64,000 bases of DNA from CAXXOZ01 sp963676435 (GTDB lineage Bacteria > Bacillota > Clostridia > Lachnospirales > Lachnospiraceae), in assembly GCA_963676435.2 (NCBI GenBank), contig CAXXOZ010000002.1, forward strand, positions 26,127-90,126. The letters are read 5' to 3'. The translations under genes were made by a program, and so were the position numbers. Below the pieces are notes generated by a model. That model was not told the origin of the DNA and made no database searches. It worked only from the letters and a program-made list of their open reading frames with translations. Each line of letters opens with the position of its first letter. Positions within the stretch are counted from its first letter, which is position 1. Of the stretch, positions 34,299-43,846 are shown one piece after another.

Positions 34299-35246
34299 CT
34301 ATACCTCTTTTTCCAATAACTTTAATTCATATAAATCATTTATAACAATATTAGTAAATATTTTACTTCCCTCTAGATTTAAAAAGTCCGAATTGGAATA
34401 ATTTTTATAGTCAGAAAGTCTTTCATCATTTAAGTAATCAAACACTATCGTTTCCCCTTTAACTATATTTATATTCTCATACAAAAAAGTATTTAAAAAT
34501 TTTTTTGAAAATTTACTATAAAGCTCCTTTGAAATCGGCGGAATCACAATGACTGGGTTCAAGTTGTTTATGTAGCAATTGTTTAACATTTCTGATAATA
34601 TTTTTCTCGTTTCCGTCATGTTGTTCTTTATATTTTTATCAACTTCATTCACTTTCAAGTTTTCCAAACTGAATTGAATGCTCCATCCTTTTTCTCTTTT
34701 ATTAGCTTCTTCAATTACATTTTCAATTGTATTCTCTTTAAATATTATTTCTTTTCCTGGTTTGACATCCCCAAAAATATACTTAACTAAACTGGGTTTG
34801 AAAATTAATGGTAGACTTTTATACTTCAATTTTTTGTAAAAGCTATAACCCTTTATATACTTACTTTTCAAGAATTTGTAGTATTTTAAATTAGTAGTTT
34901 CATTTTCATAGTCCAGAAATGCAAATACTAAGGGAGCAAGAGTTATTAAAACAATACCTTTTTTTCTAACCTTTTTTATATATTGATCTAATATCTTGGA
35001 ATCATAATTAAGAGACTGGGGAAGAACAGCAAAATTAAAACCATCTAATTTTGTATATTTAAAATCTATACCAAATTTTGCATAAGAACTTCCTGTGCAA
35101 ATGATATCTAAATTATTTGGGATATGGCTACTAAATTTTGCAACTGACAAAAAATTATTTTTGTAACTATTAGTCCTTTTATACATCTGATTTAATATGA
35201 CAATTAATAAAACTATAACAACTAAAATTGTAAAATATATATACAT
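34299..35246 (-). CDS. Membrane-anchored SGNH/DltD-like protein
   Basis: A 315-residue protein with an N-terminal membrane helix (YFTILVVIVLLIVILNQMY). The block IICTGSSYAKFGID resembles the Ser-containing block I of SGNH hydrolases and of DltD/AlgX-like proteins. LPQSLNYDSKILDQYI resembles the next block. The C-terminal YKNYSNSDFLNLEGSKIFTN resembles block V, but the usual His is replaced by Phe (DFLN instead of DxHLN). It may be a non-catalytic or altered O-acyl transfer partner in glycan modification. The assignment is tentative. Confidence 0.55.
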   Translation of the reverse strand: MYIYFTILVVIVLLIVILNQMYKRTNSYKNNFLSVAKFSSHIPNNLDIICTGSSYAKFGIDFKYTKLDGFNFAVLPQSLNYDSKILDQYIKKVRKKGIVLITLAPLVFAFLDYENETTNLKYYKFLKSKYIKGYSFYKKLKYKSLPLIFKPSLVKYIFGDVKPGKEIIFKENTIENVIEEANKREKGWSIQFSLENLKVNEVDKNIKNNMTETRKILSEMLNNCYINNLNPVIVIPPISKELYSKFSKKFLNTFLYENINIVKGETIVFDYLNDERLSDYKNYSNSDFLNLEGSKIFTNIVINDLYELKLLEKEV

Positions 35247-35255
35247 ATAACACCT

Positions 35256-35999
35256 CTAATACAAAGAGCTTCCTCCGTCACAAAGTATCATTTCTCCTAT
35301 AATATTTTCTCCAAAATCACTTGCCAAATATGCTGCAAGCCTTGCAATTTCCTCAGGAAATCCAAATCTGCCATTAGCATGTGTCTTTCTTTCAATGGAA
35401 TCTCCTTCACTCCAATTCATCATAGATGTTGTTGTCGCCCCTGGAGCAATACCATTAACAATAATACCTTTAGATGCTAACTTTTGACCAAATCCCTTTG
35501 TAAGTCCTTCTACTCCCCATTTTGATATTCCATAAGAAACACACGCAGGCCTTCTTCCCATTTCCGAACCTATATTTATAATATGACCTTTTATGTTGTT
35601 TTCAATCATATATTTTGCCATGCTCTGACACATAAAATAAACAGCTTTTAGGTTAGTATCCATCACCAAATCCCATTCATTCAACTCTAAGTCAAGGTAG
35701 TTCATCATAAAATCATTTTGAGTAAGAACACCTGCATTGTTAACCAAAATATCAATATTGCCTCCCAATTTATCATAAGACTTTTTAATATTTGAGTTAT
35801 AATTATCAAAATCAGTAGCATCCCAGACTAAATACTCTAGATTGTCCTGTTTTTCAGTTATTTGTACTAAAGCTTCCTCGCTTCTTCCTGTTATTAAAAC
35901 CTTCGCACCTTCATTAATAAATTCCTTTGCAATGGCTCTTCCAATTCCTCGGCTTCCACCTGTAACAATTGCTCTTTTTCCTTTAAGTAACTGCTTCAT
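35256..35999 (-). CDS. Short-chain dehydrogenase/reductase
   Basis: A 247-residue classical SDR that uses NAD(P)H. Visible are TGGSRGIGRAIA (cofactor loop), the NNAG motif, the catalytic Ser in INIGSEMG and SYGISKWGVEG with Tyr and Lys. IAPGATTT follows. FabG-like in length. In this island it probably reduces or oxidises a sugar or polyol intermediate. The substrate cannot be told. Confidence 0.9.
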   Translation of the reverse strand: MKQLLKGKRAIVTGGSRGIGRAIAKEFINEGAKVLITGRSEEALVQITEKQDNLEYLVWDATDFDNYNSNIKKSYDKLGGNIDILVNNAGVLTQNDFMMNYLDLELNEWDLVMDTNLKAVYFMCQSMAKYMIENNIKGHIINIGSEMGRRPACVSYGISKWGVEGLTKGFGQKLASKGIIVNGIAPGATTTSMMNWSEGDSIERKTHANGRFGFPEEIARLAAYLASDFGENIIGEMILCDGGSSLY

Positions 36000-36007
36000 A
36001 TAATCTC

Positions 36008-36580
36008 CTATAAATAGTTTTCATTGTTCCAAGTAACATTTTCTTTTATTATTTTTGCTGGATTTCCTGCTGCCATTGAGTTTGCAGGTACATCCTTTGT
36101 AACAACCGCTCCCGCAGCAATAACCGCACCATCGCCTATAGTAACACCTTTTAATATCATGGCTCTTGAACCTATCCATACATGGTTTCCAATTTTAATT
36201 GGTTTTGTTGATATATAATCTTCTCTTTCAATATTATGAGCATCAGAATCCATAATCGTTACATCATGAGATATTGCTACATCAAATCCAATTTCTATTT
36301 TTTCAGTACACCTTATTTTTATGTTTGAATTGCAAAAACCGCCGCCAATTTTAAGCGTACTGTTTTTGAAACAAATAATATCACCATCATAAAAAACATC
36401 AAAATTCTTTTCAACGATTAGTTTAGAATTTTCATCCATCCTTAATATTGTTGATCTCTTATTTTTCTTTATACAATTACAGTTTAATCTTAATCTTCCT
36501 TTTATCTCAGTAGTTGAAGATTTTGAAAGAATCAGAACACTGCTTTTAAATTTTTCAAGTCCTTTAATCTTTCTAAACAA
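36008..36580 (-). CDS. Hexapeptide-repeat acetyltransferase
   Basis: A 190-residue left-handed beta-helix acyltransferase of the maltose/galactoside O-acetyltransferase type. The C-terminal repeats IGNHVWIGSRAMILKGVTIG then DGAVIAAGAVVTKDVPANSM are typical, and the catalytic His is probably in DSDAHNIE. AGGAGG with a TTG start at 36580. Likely O-acetylates a sugar of the flagellar glycan or acts on a nucleotide-linked precursor. Confidence 0.88.
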   Translation of the reverse strand: MFRKIKGLEKFKSSVLILSKSSTTEIKGRLRLNCNCIKKNKRSTILRMDENSKLIVEKNFDVFYDGDIICFKNSTLKIGGGFCNSNIKIRCTEKIEIGFDVAISHDVTIMDSDAHNIEREDYISTKPIKIGNHVWIGSRAMILKGVTIGDGAVIAAGAVVTKDVPANSMAAGNPAKIIKENVTWNNENYL

Positions 36581-36590
36581 ACTATTCCTC

Positions 36591-37697
36591 CTAATTCAAA
36601 AAACTTTTTATGTTTTCTACAGTATTTAAAGTATCGATATTTTCCATAAATTTTTCTCTGTCTTCTCCAGCCCTTACCGAATCATAATAGTGAGGATTTT
36701 TTTTAGTTACATCTTCTATTTTTTTATTTTCAATGAATATTCTTTCTTTTATTTTGCTTAATAACTCTATACCCTTCTCAGTATTAATTATTACAGCAGA
36801 AGTTCCTAGATTTGTATCTTTTTCAGCATCATTTAATTTAATCCCCCAGAAATCTCCTAGAGTAATATCTGAAAATCTTTTCTCACCTTTATTCATACAA
36901 TTCGAACATGAAGGTCTTATATATAAGTTCTTTTCAATAAAGCCTCTTATAAAAACATCGCTATATCTATCCTTAAGGTATTTTGACCCATTTTCAAAAT
37001 CAATTTTTGTAGAAAATCTATTCCATCCAAAAGTTTTATTTTTAAACCAAACATTTTTGACTTTAGAATTATATATTTTTTCAAGCTCATTTAGAAATTT
37101 TTTGTAAACTTTTGGTGAATTAACACCTCTACATATAAAATCTATTATATATAAATTACTTCTTTCTATTTTCTCTTCATCCAAGTAATTAACTAAGCCA
37201 TTACATTGACATGGCGTACCACAAAATAATAGCTTATTTTTTTCTTTTAAAACATTGCCTATACTAAAAAACGCATCTAAGACATTAGATTGAATATATT
37301 TTGACTGCATCAGATTTTTCAAATCACTGTTTTCGGAAATAATATTATGGTAAACTAAAAAATCCTTTCCATATCCTGCCCCACAAACATATCCATTTTC
37401 GTTTAGAATTTTTATTGCAAATTCAAAAAACAAACCTCCAGAGGTACTATAACTTCTGGCTTCTTCATTTAAAGACCACGCTGCATAAACTTTTTTATCT
37501 GTATCATAAGGCTTCGTTATATTCAAATATGGGCAAACTTTCATGCATTTCTTACAGTCTATACAAATCTTTGAGTCAATAACAGGGTACTCAAAGCCTT
37601 CAATATCTGGATTCATCTTTATAGCCTTTACAGGACAAATATTAAAACATGCCCCACATCCACTACATTCGTTTTTTTCCTGTTTGCTATTTAACAT
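36591..37697 (-). CDS. Ferredoxin-domain FrhB-like protein (coenzyme F420 hydrogenase/dehydrogenase beta-subunit family)
   Basis: A 368-residue protein. Two 4Fe-4S motifs at the N-terminus (CSGCGACFNICP and CIDCKKCMKVCP) are followed by an FrhB-like flavin domain. The motif LFCGTPCQCNGL and the later CSNCMNKGEKRFSDITLGDFWG are typical of this family in polysaccharide loci, where it often neighbours pyruvyltransferase genes. A pyruvyltransferase-family gene lies nearby at 38149. The reaction is unknown; a reductive step on a sugar is plausible. Confidence 0.88.
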   Translation of the reverse strand: MLNSKQEKNECSGCGACFNICPVKAIKMNPDIEGFEYPVIDSKICIDCKKCMKVCPYLNITKPYDTDKKVYAAWSLNEEARSYSTSGGLFFEFAIKILNENGYVCGAGYGKDFLVYHNIISENSDLKNLMQSKYIQSNVLDAFFSIGNVLKEKNKLLFCGTPCQCNGLVNYLDEEKIERSNLYIIDFICRGVNSPKVYKKFLNELEKIYNSKVKNVWFKNKTFGWNRFSTKIDFENGSKYLKDRYSDVFIRGFIEKNLYIRPSCSNCMNKGEKRFSDITLGDFWGIKLNDAEKDTNLGTSAVIINTEKGIELLSKIKERIFIENKKIEDVTKKNPHYYDSVRAGEDREKFMENIDTLNTVENIKSFLN

Positions 37698-37730
37698 ATT
37701 TTACTACTCCATATAAAACTTATAATCAAC

Positions 37731-38129
37731 TTAGTATTCTATTACATCTTCAAAAGAGTATATAAACGCATTTGTCTTTTTTGAAATTTCTCTTTCTATT
37801 TCTGAATAATCTGCTATAGCCGTTATAACTATTGCATCCACATTTTTGTATTCTTGTTCTCCTACCCCCATAAATTGTATATCTTTCAATTTATCATTGG
37901 TAAATTTTTTATCTATTATATATTCAACCTTAACTTCTGTGTTTCTTAATTCTTCGTAAAACATTTGACCTAATGTTCCATATCCATATATCGCAATATT
38001 TTTTAATTTATTATCCACAAAGAAATCTACCAGCGACCTTCCTTCCTGTTTAACTTTTAGCCAGTCACTCGTACATTTTAAAAGTAATCTATATTTTAAA
38101 AGTTTTTCTTCATAATCTTTTTTCTTCAT
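37731..38129 (-). CDS. Stand-alone Rossmann-like protein
   Basis: A 132-residue protein containing one copy of the Rossmann-like module that recurs across this island: KNIAIYGYGTLGQMFYEEL (glycine loop), YIIDKKF at the end of the second strand, and VDAIVITAIADY. No other domain is present. Such modules resemble the N-terminal nucleotide-binding part of sugar N-acyltransferases. It may be an accessory subunit that brings a nucleotide sugar, or a remnant of a larger enzyme. Confidence 0.65.
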   Translation of the reverse strand: MKKKDYEEKLLKYRLLLKCTSDWLKVKQEGRSLVDFFVDNKLKNIAIYGYGTLGQMFYEELRNTEVKVEYIIDKKFTNDKLKDIQFMGVGEQEYKNVDAIVITAIADYSEIEREISKKTNAFIYSFEDVIEY

Positions 38130-38148
38130 AATTATATACTCCTAACAC

Positions 38149-39201
38149 CTATGAAATGGCCTTTTGCAGAAAATCTTTTGACTTATCAATAAATTCCTTT
38201 AAGTTTTTATTTAATTTATCATATTCTATATTATCCAAAGTTTCTAATTCTATAACATTTTTTACTTTTCTAGTTTTAATACCTAAGCTTTCATATAAAC
38301 TGTTTATTCTGTCTTCTGTTGCATATGGATTTTCCTTTTCATTATATCTTTTAGTGTTTATAAATTGCTTTTTAAAAATAACGGATAGTGCAGTTCCGTG
38401 AAAAGAATCTGTTACTACAGCTTCAGCGTTTTTTATCAAATATATAAATTCTCCCACTCCTGCATCATCTATATATTTTACTTTTTCCCATAATATCTTC
38501 TCTTCATATAGATTTGAAGTAATTACAAATACTTTTTCTGCACCGAAATTTTTTCTGTAATTATCTAAAAGCGCTTGTTTGTTTCTTACGCCACCTAAAA
38601 TATAACATATTATGTATTTTTCTTTTACCTCAACTACATTCGCAACTCTAGACCACTCTGAGTCAGACAATAAAAAAACTGGATCACATACAAGTTCAGG
38701 TCTCTTTTTTAAATACTTTTCTAAAATTTCTACAGAAACTTTTTCTCTTACTGTAACGAAATCAAATCCATCTAATTCCTTTGCTGTTTTTTGAATAACT
38801 AGGGAATTTTCTTTTGTCTCTGTAAAAATTCCACTTGATGCAAATGAGATTCTTTTTATATTTTCATTACCGAATTTTAGTAAATAAATTTCATTTAAAT
38901 TAGCAGGGTTCCATATTTGGTCACTACCTGCAATCATCACATCATAATCTAAGTTTTCTTTTCTAAGTTCATCTATGTTCCGGTACAACTTTGAGAAGTT
39001 AATATTTTTTTTTACAAATCTATTAAATCTTCTAACTCTTAAAGACTTTTTTTCATACTGTATATTATTTATGTAATTTACTATTTCTACTTTATGCCCT
39101 TTATTAATTAAATATTTTTGCAGCGCATATGCTTGCAAAACCTGGCCATAGTTTGTTTTTCCATTATTATTGCACCATGTTGCTATCATAATTTTCTTCA
39201 T
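38149..39201 (-). CDS. Polysaccharide pyruvyl transferase family protein (1)
   Basis: A 350-residue GT-B-like protein of the CsaB/polysaccharide pyruvyl transferase family. Family features include the N-terminal GKTNYGQVLQAYALQKYL, MIAGSDQIWNPANL and the late AEAVVTDSFHGTALSVIF, which is the signature region. Such enzymes transfer pyruvate ketals from PEP or act as related sugar transferases. It lies next to the FrhB-like protein, a common pairing in polysaccharide loci. Confidence 0.9.
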   Translation of the reverse strand: MKKIMIATWCNNNGKTNYGQVLQAYALQKYLINKGHKVEIVNYINNIQYEKKSLRVRRFNRFVKKNINFSKLYRNIDELRKENLDYDVMIAGSDQIWNPANLNEIYLLKFGNENIKRISFASSGIFTETKENSLVIQKTAKELDGFDFVTVREKVSVEILEKYLKKRPELVCDPVFLLSDSEWSRVANVVEVKEKYIICYILGGVRNKQALLDNYRKNFGAEKVFVITSNLYEEKILWEKVKYIDDAGVGEFIYLIKNAEAVVTDSFHGTALSVIFKKQFINTKRYNEKENPYATEDRINSLYESLGIKTRKVKNVIELETLDNIEYDKLNKNLKEFIDKSKDFLQKAIS

Positions 39202-39211
39202 TTTAAACGCC

Positions 39212-40513
39212 TTATATATTTGAGTCTACTTTTTCTTTAATCATTAAGTAAAGACTCCTTGTTATTATTTCAAAATTTTCTATTTTTCTTCCTATAATAG
39301 TTTTTAACATTTCGTCTTGAAGTTCTTGCCCAACTGAAAGTATGACCAAATCGCTTTCTAAAATGTCTATTTTGCTAAATTTGAACACTGGAGTATTTTT
39401 AATTGTATTACCCATAAACTCCTCATCTGAAATGGCAAAGCATTTTATTTTTTTTTCGCAACCTAAAATTTTTATTAGTCTATAAACGCTATTTCCTATT
39501 TCTCCTGCACCATATAAAATTATACTTTGACTTTTATCTATTAATAATTCAAATCCTAAAAGCTCTAATTTATTTTTTGAATTATTCTCATTAAACCCAG
39601 CTCCCTTGTATAATGTATCCGAAATATATTTCATCTGAACACTTTTGTCATATGGCAAAATCTCATCCAGTTTTCTTCTAATATTATTGGCATTTTGTAA
39701 AAACATTCTTATCACTTGAGATAAATATTTTTTTGTGATGTTATCCAAACAAAAAGTATAAAAAATTCTTAGAGTCTCATCTATACAAATTAATCTACTT
39801 TTTAAAGAAAATACGCTTTCTTTACTAGTCATTAGAGAATCATTTCTAATTCTATATATATATAATTTCTCGCTCATATATTTTGTTTTTTGAGCTAACA
39901 TAAAACACTCAATTAAAAAAATATTATCTTCATATATGATTCCTTCATAAAAAATAATATTATTTTTTTCTAAAAAGTTTCTGTTAAAAAAGCATAACCA
40001 ACAAACAAAAGTAAGTTCATTATTCTCTTGCATTTCACAAAAAAGTTCTCTTCCTGTTTTTATCCCTACATAATCATTTTTCTTATCAAAATACGACCCT
40101 ATTTTTTGATTCTTTTGATTATTCATGTCATCTATTAAAATTTGAGGACTAAAAAAAATAAAATCTAGAAAATAATTTTCAGAAATGTTATAAAGTTTTT
40201 CAAATGCAGTTTTAACCAACATATCATCGCTGTCCATAAAGTATATGTACTTACCCTTGGCCACTCTCATTCCTGCATTTCTCGCCCCCGATGAACCCTT
40301 ATTTTCCTGATTTAATACAACTATTCTTTTATCTTTTTTTCTATACTCTTCTAAAATTTCTAGTGACCTATCCGTCGAACCATCATTTACACAAATTAAT
40401 TCAATTTCTGAAAATGTTTGATTTATAACACTTTCTAAACAATTTTTTAAATATTTTTCGACATTATATACAGGAATAATTACCGAAATAAAAACAACAC
40501 CACTATTATCCAT
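39212..40513 (-). CDS. Family 2 glycosyltransferase with C-terminal Rossmann module
   Basis: A 433-residue enzyme. The N-terminal GT-A domain (ISVIIPVYNVEKYLKNCLE, ELICVNDGSTDRS, IYFMDSDDML) has the nucleotide and DXD-type motifs. Residues about 330-430 form a Rossmann-like module beginning IILYGAGEIGNSVYRLI and VILSVGQELQ. The ATG at 40513 follows GGAG. The same two-part design occurs in three other proteins of the island. Probable transfer of a sugar to the growing flagellin glycan. Confidence 0.86.
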   Translation of the reverse strand: MDNSGVVFISVIIPVYNVEKYLKNCLESVINQTFSEIELICVNDGSTDRSLEILEEYRKKDKRIVVLNQENKGSSGARNAGMRVAKGKYIYFMDSDDMLVKTAFEKLYNISENYFLDFIFFSPQILIDDMNNQKNQKIGSYFDKKNDYVGIKTGRELFCEMQENNELTFVCWLCFFNRNFLEKNNIIFYEGIIYEDNIFLIECFMLAQKTKYMSEKLYIYRIRNDSLMTSKESVFSLKSRLICIDETLRIFYTFCLDNITKKYLSQVIRMFLQNANNIRRKLDEILPYDKSVQMKYISDTLYKGAGFNENNSKNKLELLGFELLIDKSQSIILYGAGEIGNSVYRLIKILGCEKKIKCFAISDEEFMGNTIKNTPVFKFSKIDILESDLVILSVGQELQDEMLKTIIGRKIENFEIITRSLYLMIKEKVDSNI

Positions 40514-40546
40514 TTTCAAACTCCAAATATAGTTATTTGATTAATT

Positions 40547-41776
40547 TTAATTATTCATTTCTTTTTCTAAAAAATATGACTTCTTTTTAATTTTTGTTAT
40601 TTCAATACCCTCACTTAATAAAATTTTTAAAATTTCATCATACATATTACTTGCTATAACAATAAAATCATAACTTATAAATTTAACTTTTGAAGGAGAT
40701 ATTACAATTTTATTTTCAAATACTGATAACTCTTTATAAATATCTGAATCTATATATGCCAAAATATTGTATTTACTTTTATTAATAAAATCGAAAATAC
40801 CTTCTGCCGTTTTACCCGTCCCAAATATTAAAACTCTTTCTTTATCTTCATCACATTTACTACCAATTAGACTTCTTATACTTATTATCTCCATCATTGA
40901 AATCATGTTTGATAATATATTACGAGTAGCTAAATCAGAATATTTAACAACTATTTCATCAATATGAGATAAATTGATTTTATTTTCAACTGTATCCTTT
41001 TTAATATCAACTTCTGAACCTTTTGGCAGCGCATATGTAAGAGAATATTTAATCAAATCAAAATCACCTGTTCTCATATCATGATAAATATCTGACCAAT
41101 GAAAAGCAACGACTTTTGAATAACTACTTAATAATTGGGAAATTGCACCTTGATAAATTTTTGATTGAATTTGCTCTTGGCTTCTTACAGGATAATGTGC
41201 TATAAACAACGACTTCGATTCTATTTGTTTAACTGGTTTATTAGACTCAACTAAATGATGTCCATTTTTTATAAAAATTTCCTTTTCTTTTACTATTCTA
41301 GAAGGAATTATTACTTTTGTAAAAGTAATTGACTCATTTATCCTATGTGTTTTTATTTCATCAAAAAATATTTTTTTGTTTTCTCTATTTTCTGTTAATA
41401 CATAAGTTCTCCATTTTAGCAAAGATACGCTATCCATGTTAAGTTTCTCTATACACTCAAAAAGGTTTTGGTCTGATGATAAAAATTCGTCTGCATCTAG
41501 TGGTAAAATAAAATCAAATTCTATATCATCTAATATTTTATATAAGTATTTATTTTCAATAATATATTGCTCATGTAATACATCTGCCTCATAATATAAT
41601 TCAATATTAAGACCTTCATTAATTAAAGCTCTAAGTATAGATATTGTATTATCCGTACAACCATTGTCAATAAAAACCATTTTTTCAGCAAATGATAACG
41701 TATATCTTACAAATATTTCTATAATATCTGCTTCATTTTTTACCATTGTCATCGTTAAAATTTTTTTCTTTTTCAA
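40547..41776 (-). CDS. Family 2-like glycosyltransferase with C-terminal Rossmann module
   Basis: A 409-residue protein. The N-terminal part (ILTMTMVKNEADIIEIFVRY, MVFIDNGCTDNT, FILPLDADEF) is the GT2-type domain with a MVKNE start and a DADEF metal motif. Residues about 300-409 form a Rossmann-like module (ERVLIFGTGKTAEGIFDFI, YIDSDIY, YDFIVIASN). Its start overlaps the FkbM methyltransferase gene by 44 bp, which points to coupled translation. Confidence 0.84.
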   Translation of the reverse strand: MKKKKILTMTMVKNEADIIEIFVRYTLSFAEKMVFIDNGCTDNTISILRALINEGLNIELYYEADVLHEQYIIENKYLYKILDDIEFDFILPLDADEFLSSDQNLFECIEKLNMDSVSLLKWRTYVLTENRENKKIFFDEIKTHRINESITFTKVIIPSRIVKEKEIFIKNGHHLVESNKPVKQIESKSLFIAHYPVRSQEQIQSKIYQGAISQLLSSYSKVVAFHWSDIYHDMRTGDFDLIKYSLTYALPKGSEVDIKKDTVENKINLSHIDEIVVKYSDLATRNILSNMISMMEIISIRSLIGSKCDEDKERVLIFGTGKTAEGIFDFINKSKYNILAYIDSDIYKELSVFENKIVISPSKVKFISYDFIVIASNMYDEILKILLSEGIEITKIKKKSYFLEKEMNN

Positions 41777-42869
41777 TATTTTTTATCCCCCTTACTAAAC
41801 CTCTACATAATTTTGTAGAATTTTTTTCTTTGTATGGATACCACATATACCCCTTTGAGGTCGTGCTTTTAAAATTGATTGATTCTAGTTTCATTTTTAT
41901 AATCGCCTCATCGTAATCATTATGGTATGAACAAATTACCGTTTTTAATTTAGGAGAAATTCTAGCTATTTCTTTTATCCCATCAATAGCATCACATTCA
42001 CTTCCCTCTATATCCATTTTAATAAAATTAACAGGCTCATAGATCAAATTTTCTAACTTGTCTTTTTTTTCATAAGTATAGTTAGTGATAAATTTATTTA
42101 TAAAAACAACTTTTCCCTTATAGTCACAAAACGTTTGTTTTAAGGCTTTCATCCATTCAACATCCGCTTCTATAATATAAACCTTTTTAGCTCTATCTAT
42201 AATACCTAGCGTAAAATAACCTTCTGCTGCTCCCACATCAACAACAATGTCACCTCTATTTACATCGAAATCTTCTAACAAATATCTATGAGGTGAGTTA
42301 ACATCTTGCTCTATTCGAATACTTTTATAATACTCTATAACTTTTTGAGATGTATTAAGTGAACTTGCAAAATACATTTTTTTATCATTTACTGTAATGT
42401 AATACATTTCTTGCTTTTCATCATAAAGTGGCGTAACGTTCAAATTCTTATACTTATCTACAAAATTATAGTTAAAAACTTGTAAATCCCTTTTACATAA
42501 GTAATTGATTATTTCCTTTATTTCTGTATCTTTGCTATGCTTATATCTACTTACCAACTCTTTCTTAAAAATATAATATTGTCCATTTCTAATTCTATCA
42601 ATTGCAAAAGGATAGCTTTTTAATATTTGTTTTTCTATTTCTCCAAAATGTATTGTGCAAATAACTATTTCATCAAAACTAGTTCTCTTAATGTAATCTG
42701 GATTAAAAACTTCTACTCCCAAAAAAATTTGCCCTTGCTTTAAGACATCATTATCGATAAAGCCAATAACTCTTATCTCTTTTGTCTCAAAAATTTCTTC
42801 TGCAAATTTTCGAGACATTTTTCCTGTTCCCCAAACTAAAATGTTTTTCATATTAATTTTACACATCTC
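41733..42869 (-). CDS. FkbM-type methyltransferase with N-terminal Rossmann module
   Basis: A 378-residue protein if started at ATG 42869; the ATG at 42851 is also possible. Residues about 5-110 form a Rossmann-like module (NILVWGTGKMSRKFAEEIF, GFIDND). The rest is a SAM-dependent FkbM methyltransferase, with the motif I region RGDIVVDVGAAEGYFTLGI, the acidic VYIIEAD and FIKMDIEGSECDAIDGI. The family O-methylates sugar hydroxyls. It follows a frameshifted GT2 gene and likely adds a methyl group to a glycan residue. Confidence 0.87.
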   Translation of the reverse strand, partial: EMCKINMKNILVWGTGKMSRKFAEEIFETKEIRVIGFIDNDVLKQGQIFLGVEVFNPDYIKRTSFDEIVICTIHFGEIEKQILKSYPFAIDRIRNGQYYIFKKELVSRYKHSKDTEIKEIINYLCKRDLQVFNYNFVDKYKNLNVTPLYDEKQEMYYITVNDKKMYFASSLNTSQKVIEYYKSIRIEQDVNSPHRYLLEDFDVNRGDIVVDVGAAEGYFTLGIIDRAKKVYIIEADVEWMKALKQTFCDYKGKVVFINKFITNYTYEKKDKLENLIYEPVNFIKMDIEGSECDAIDGIKEIARISPKLKTVICSYHNDYDEAIIKMKLESINFKSTTSKGYMWYPYKEKNSTKLCRGLVRGIKNIEKEKNFNDDNGKK

Positions 42870-42873
42870 TTTC

Positions 42874-43819
42874 CTAAAAATCATAGGCGAAATAATTTTC
42901 ACAATATCTTATCATCATTCCTATTTTTTGTTTGCACACAATTTCAATTTCTTCAAGGTTATCTAATTTCATTTCAGCCGCTTGACAAAGAATCTTTGAA
43001 AATAGTTTAACCAATAGTTCGATTTCCTCTTTATTTTTTAAAGAAACCTTTTCTTCTTTTAATTGAGAAAATAGTACTTCGTAATCAGAAGTGGTTAATT
43101 CAAACCCACTCTTTTCAAGAGAAATTTTTTGAATTTGCGAGTACCCTTTTTCTCTTTCTCTAGTGAATTTTGTCTTCATCTTTTTTGTTTCATTATTCTC
43201 GTGCTCTCGATATTTATAAATAAAAGATTCAATAGATGTCATCTGCATTGTTTTTGAACACTCTACCCAAAAACAATAATCTTCCATTCCATACTGATTT
43301 TCCCTATATCGTATATTATTTTCAATTAAAAGATTTTTCCTAAGCATTACAGTCCCATTATAAAAAACGTTTTCAAAAAGAAGTCTTGCCCTAATATATT
43401 TAGGGTTTTTTAAGACACTTACGTTTTTTTTTAATTACATTTCCATGTGAGTCTATAACCATACTGGCTCCACTTAAAACATCTATTTCTTCATGGTTTT
43501 CTAGGTATTCCACTTGGATTTTCAGTCTATTAGGTAAAGAAATGTCATCATTATCCATTATTGCTATATATTTACCTCTTGATAAATCTATTGCTCTGTT
43601 TCTTGAATATGCTATTCCCATATTTTCTCTATTTTCATATAATCTTATTCTTGAGTCCTTAAATTCTTTAATTATATTTATAGACAAGTCTGACGAACCA
43701 TCATTTATTAATACAAGTTCCCAGTTAGTATATGTTTGTTCAATAACTGAATTTACGGCTTCAAAAATATATTTTTCTGCGTTATAAACCGGCATTATAA
43801 CACTTACCAAAGGTTCCAT
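42874..43819 (-). pseudogene. Family 2 glycosyltransferase broken by one extra A
   Basis: The N-terminal GT-A half (MEPLVSVIMPVYNAEKYIF, ELVLINDGSSDLS, IAIMDNDDISL) runs from 43819 to a stop near 43400. The C-terminal half continues in another frame to 42874. The switch lies in the A6 run just before CCCTAA (coding strand, about 43406-43411). With five A the chain reads KCLKNPKYIRARLLFENVF then YNGTVMLRKNLLIENN, a normal GT2 continuation, giving about 315 residues. As written the enzyme is truncated after about 139 residues and inactive. It could be a phase-variable state, a mutation or a sequence error. Confidence 0.87.
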
Positions 43820-43846
43820 TCGTTTAATTTCTCCCTTCACTATTTT

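Noticed and set aside
43400..43411. Programmed ribosomal frameshift in the GT2 gene
   Set aside because: The shift needed is +1 and no slippery heptamer in the right phase, stimulatory structure or upstream SD-like signal is evident; phase variation or error is simpler.
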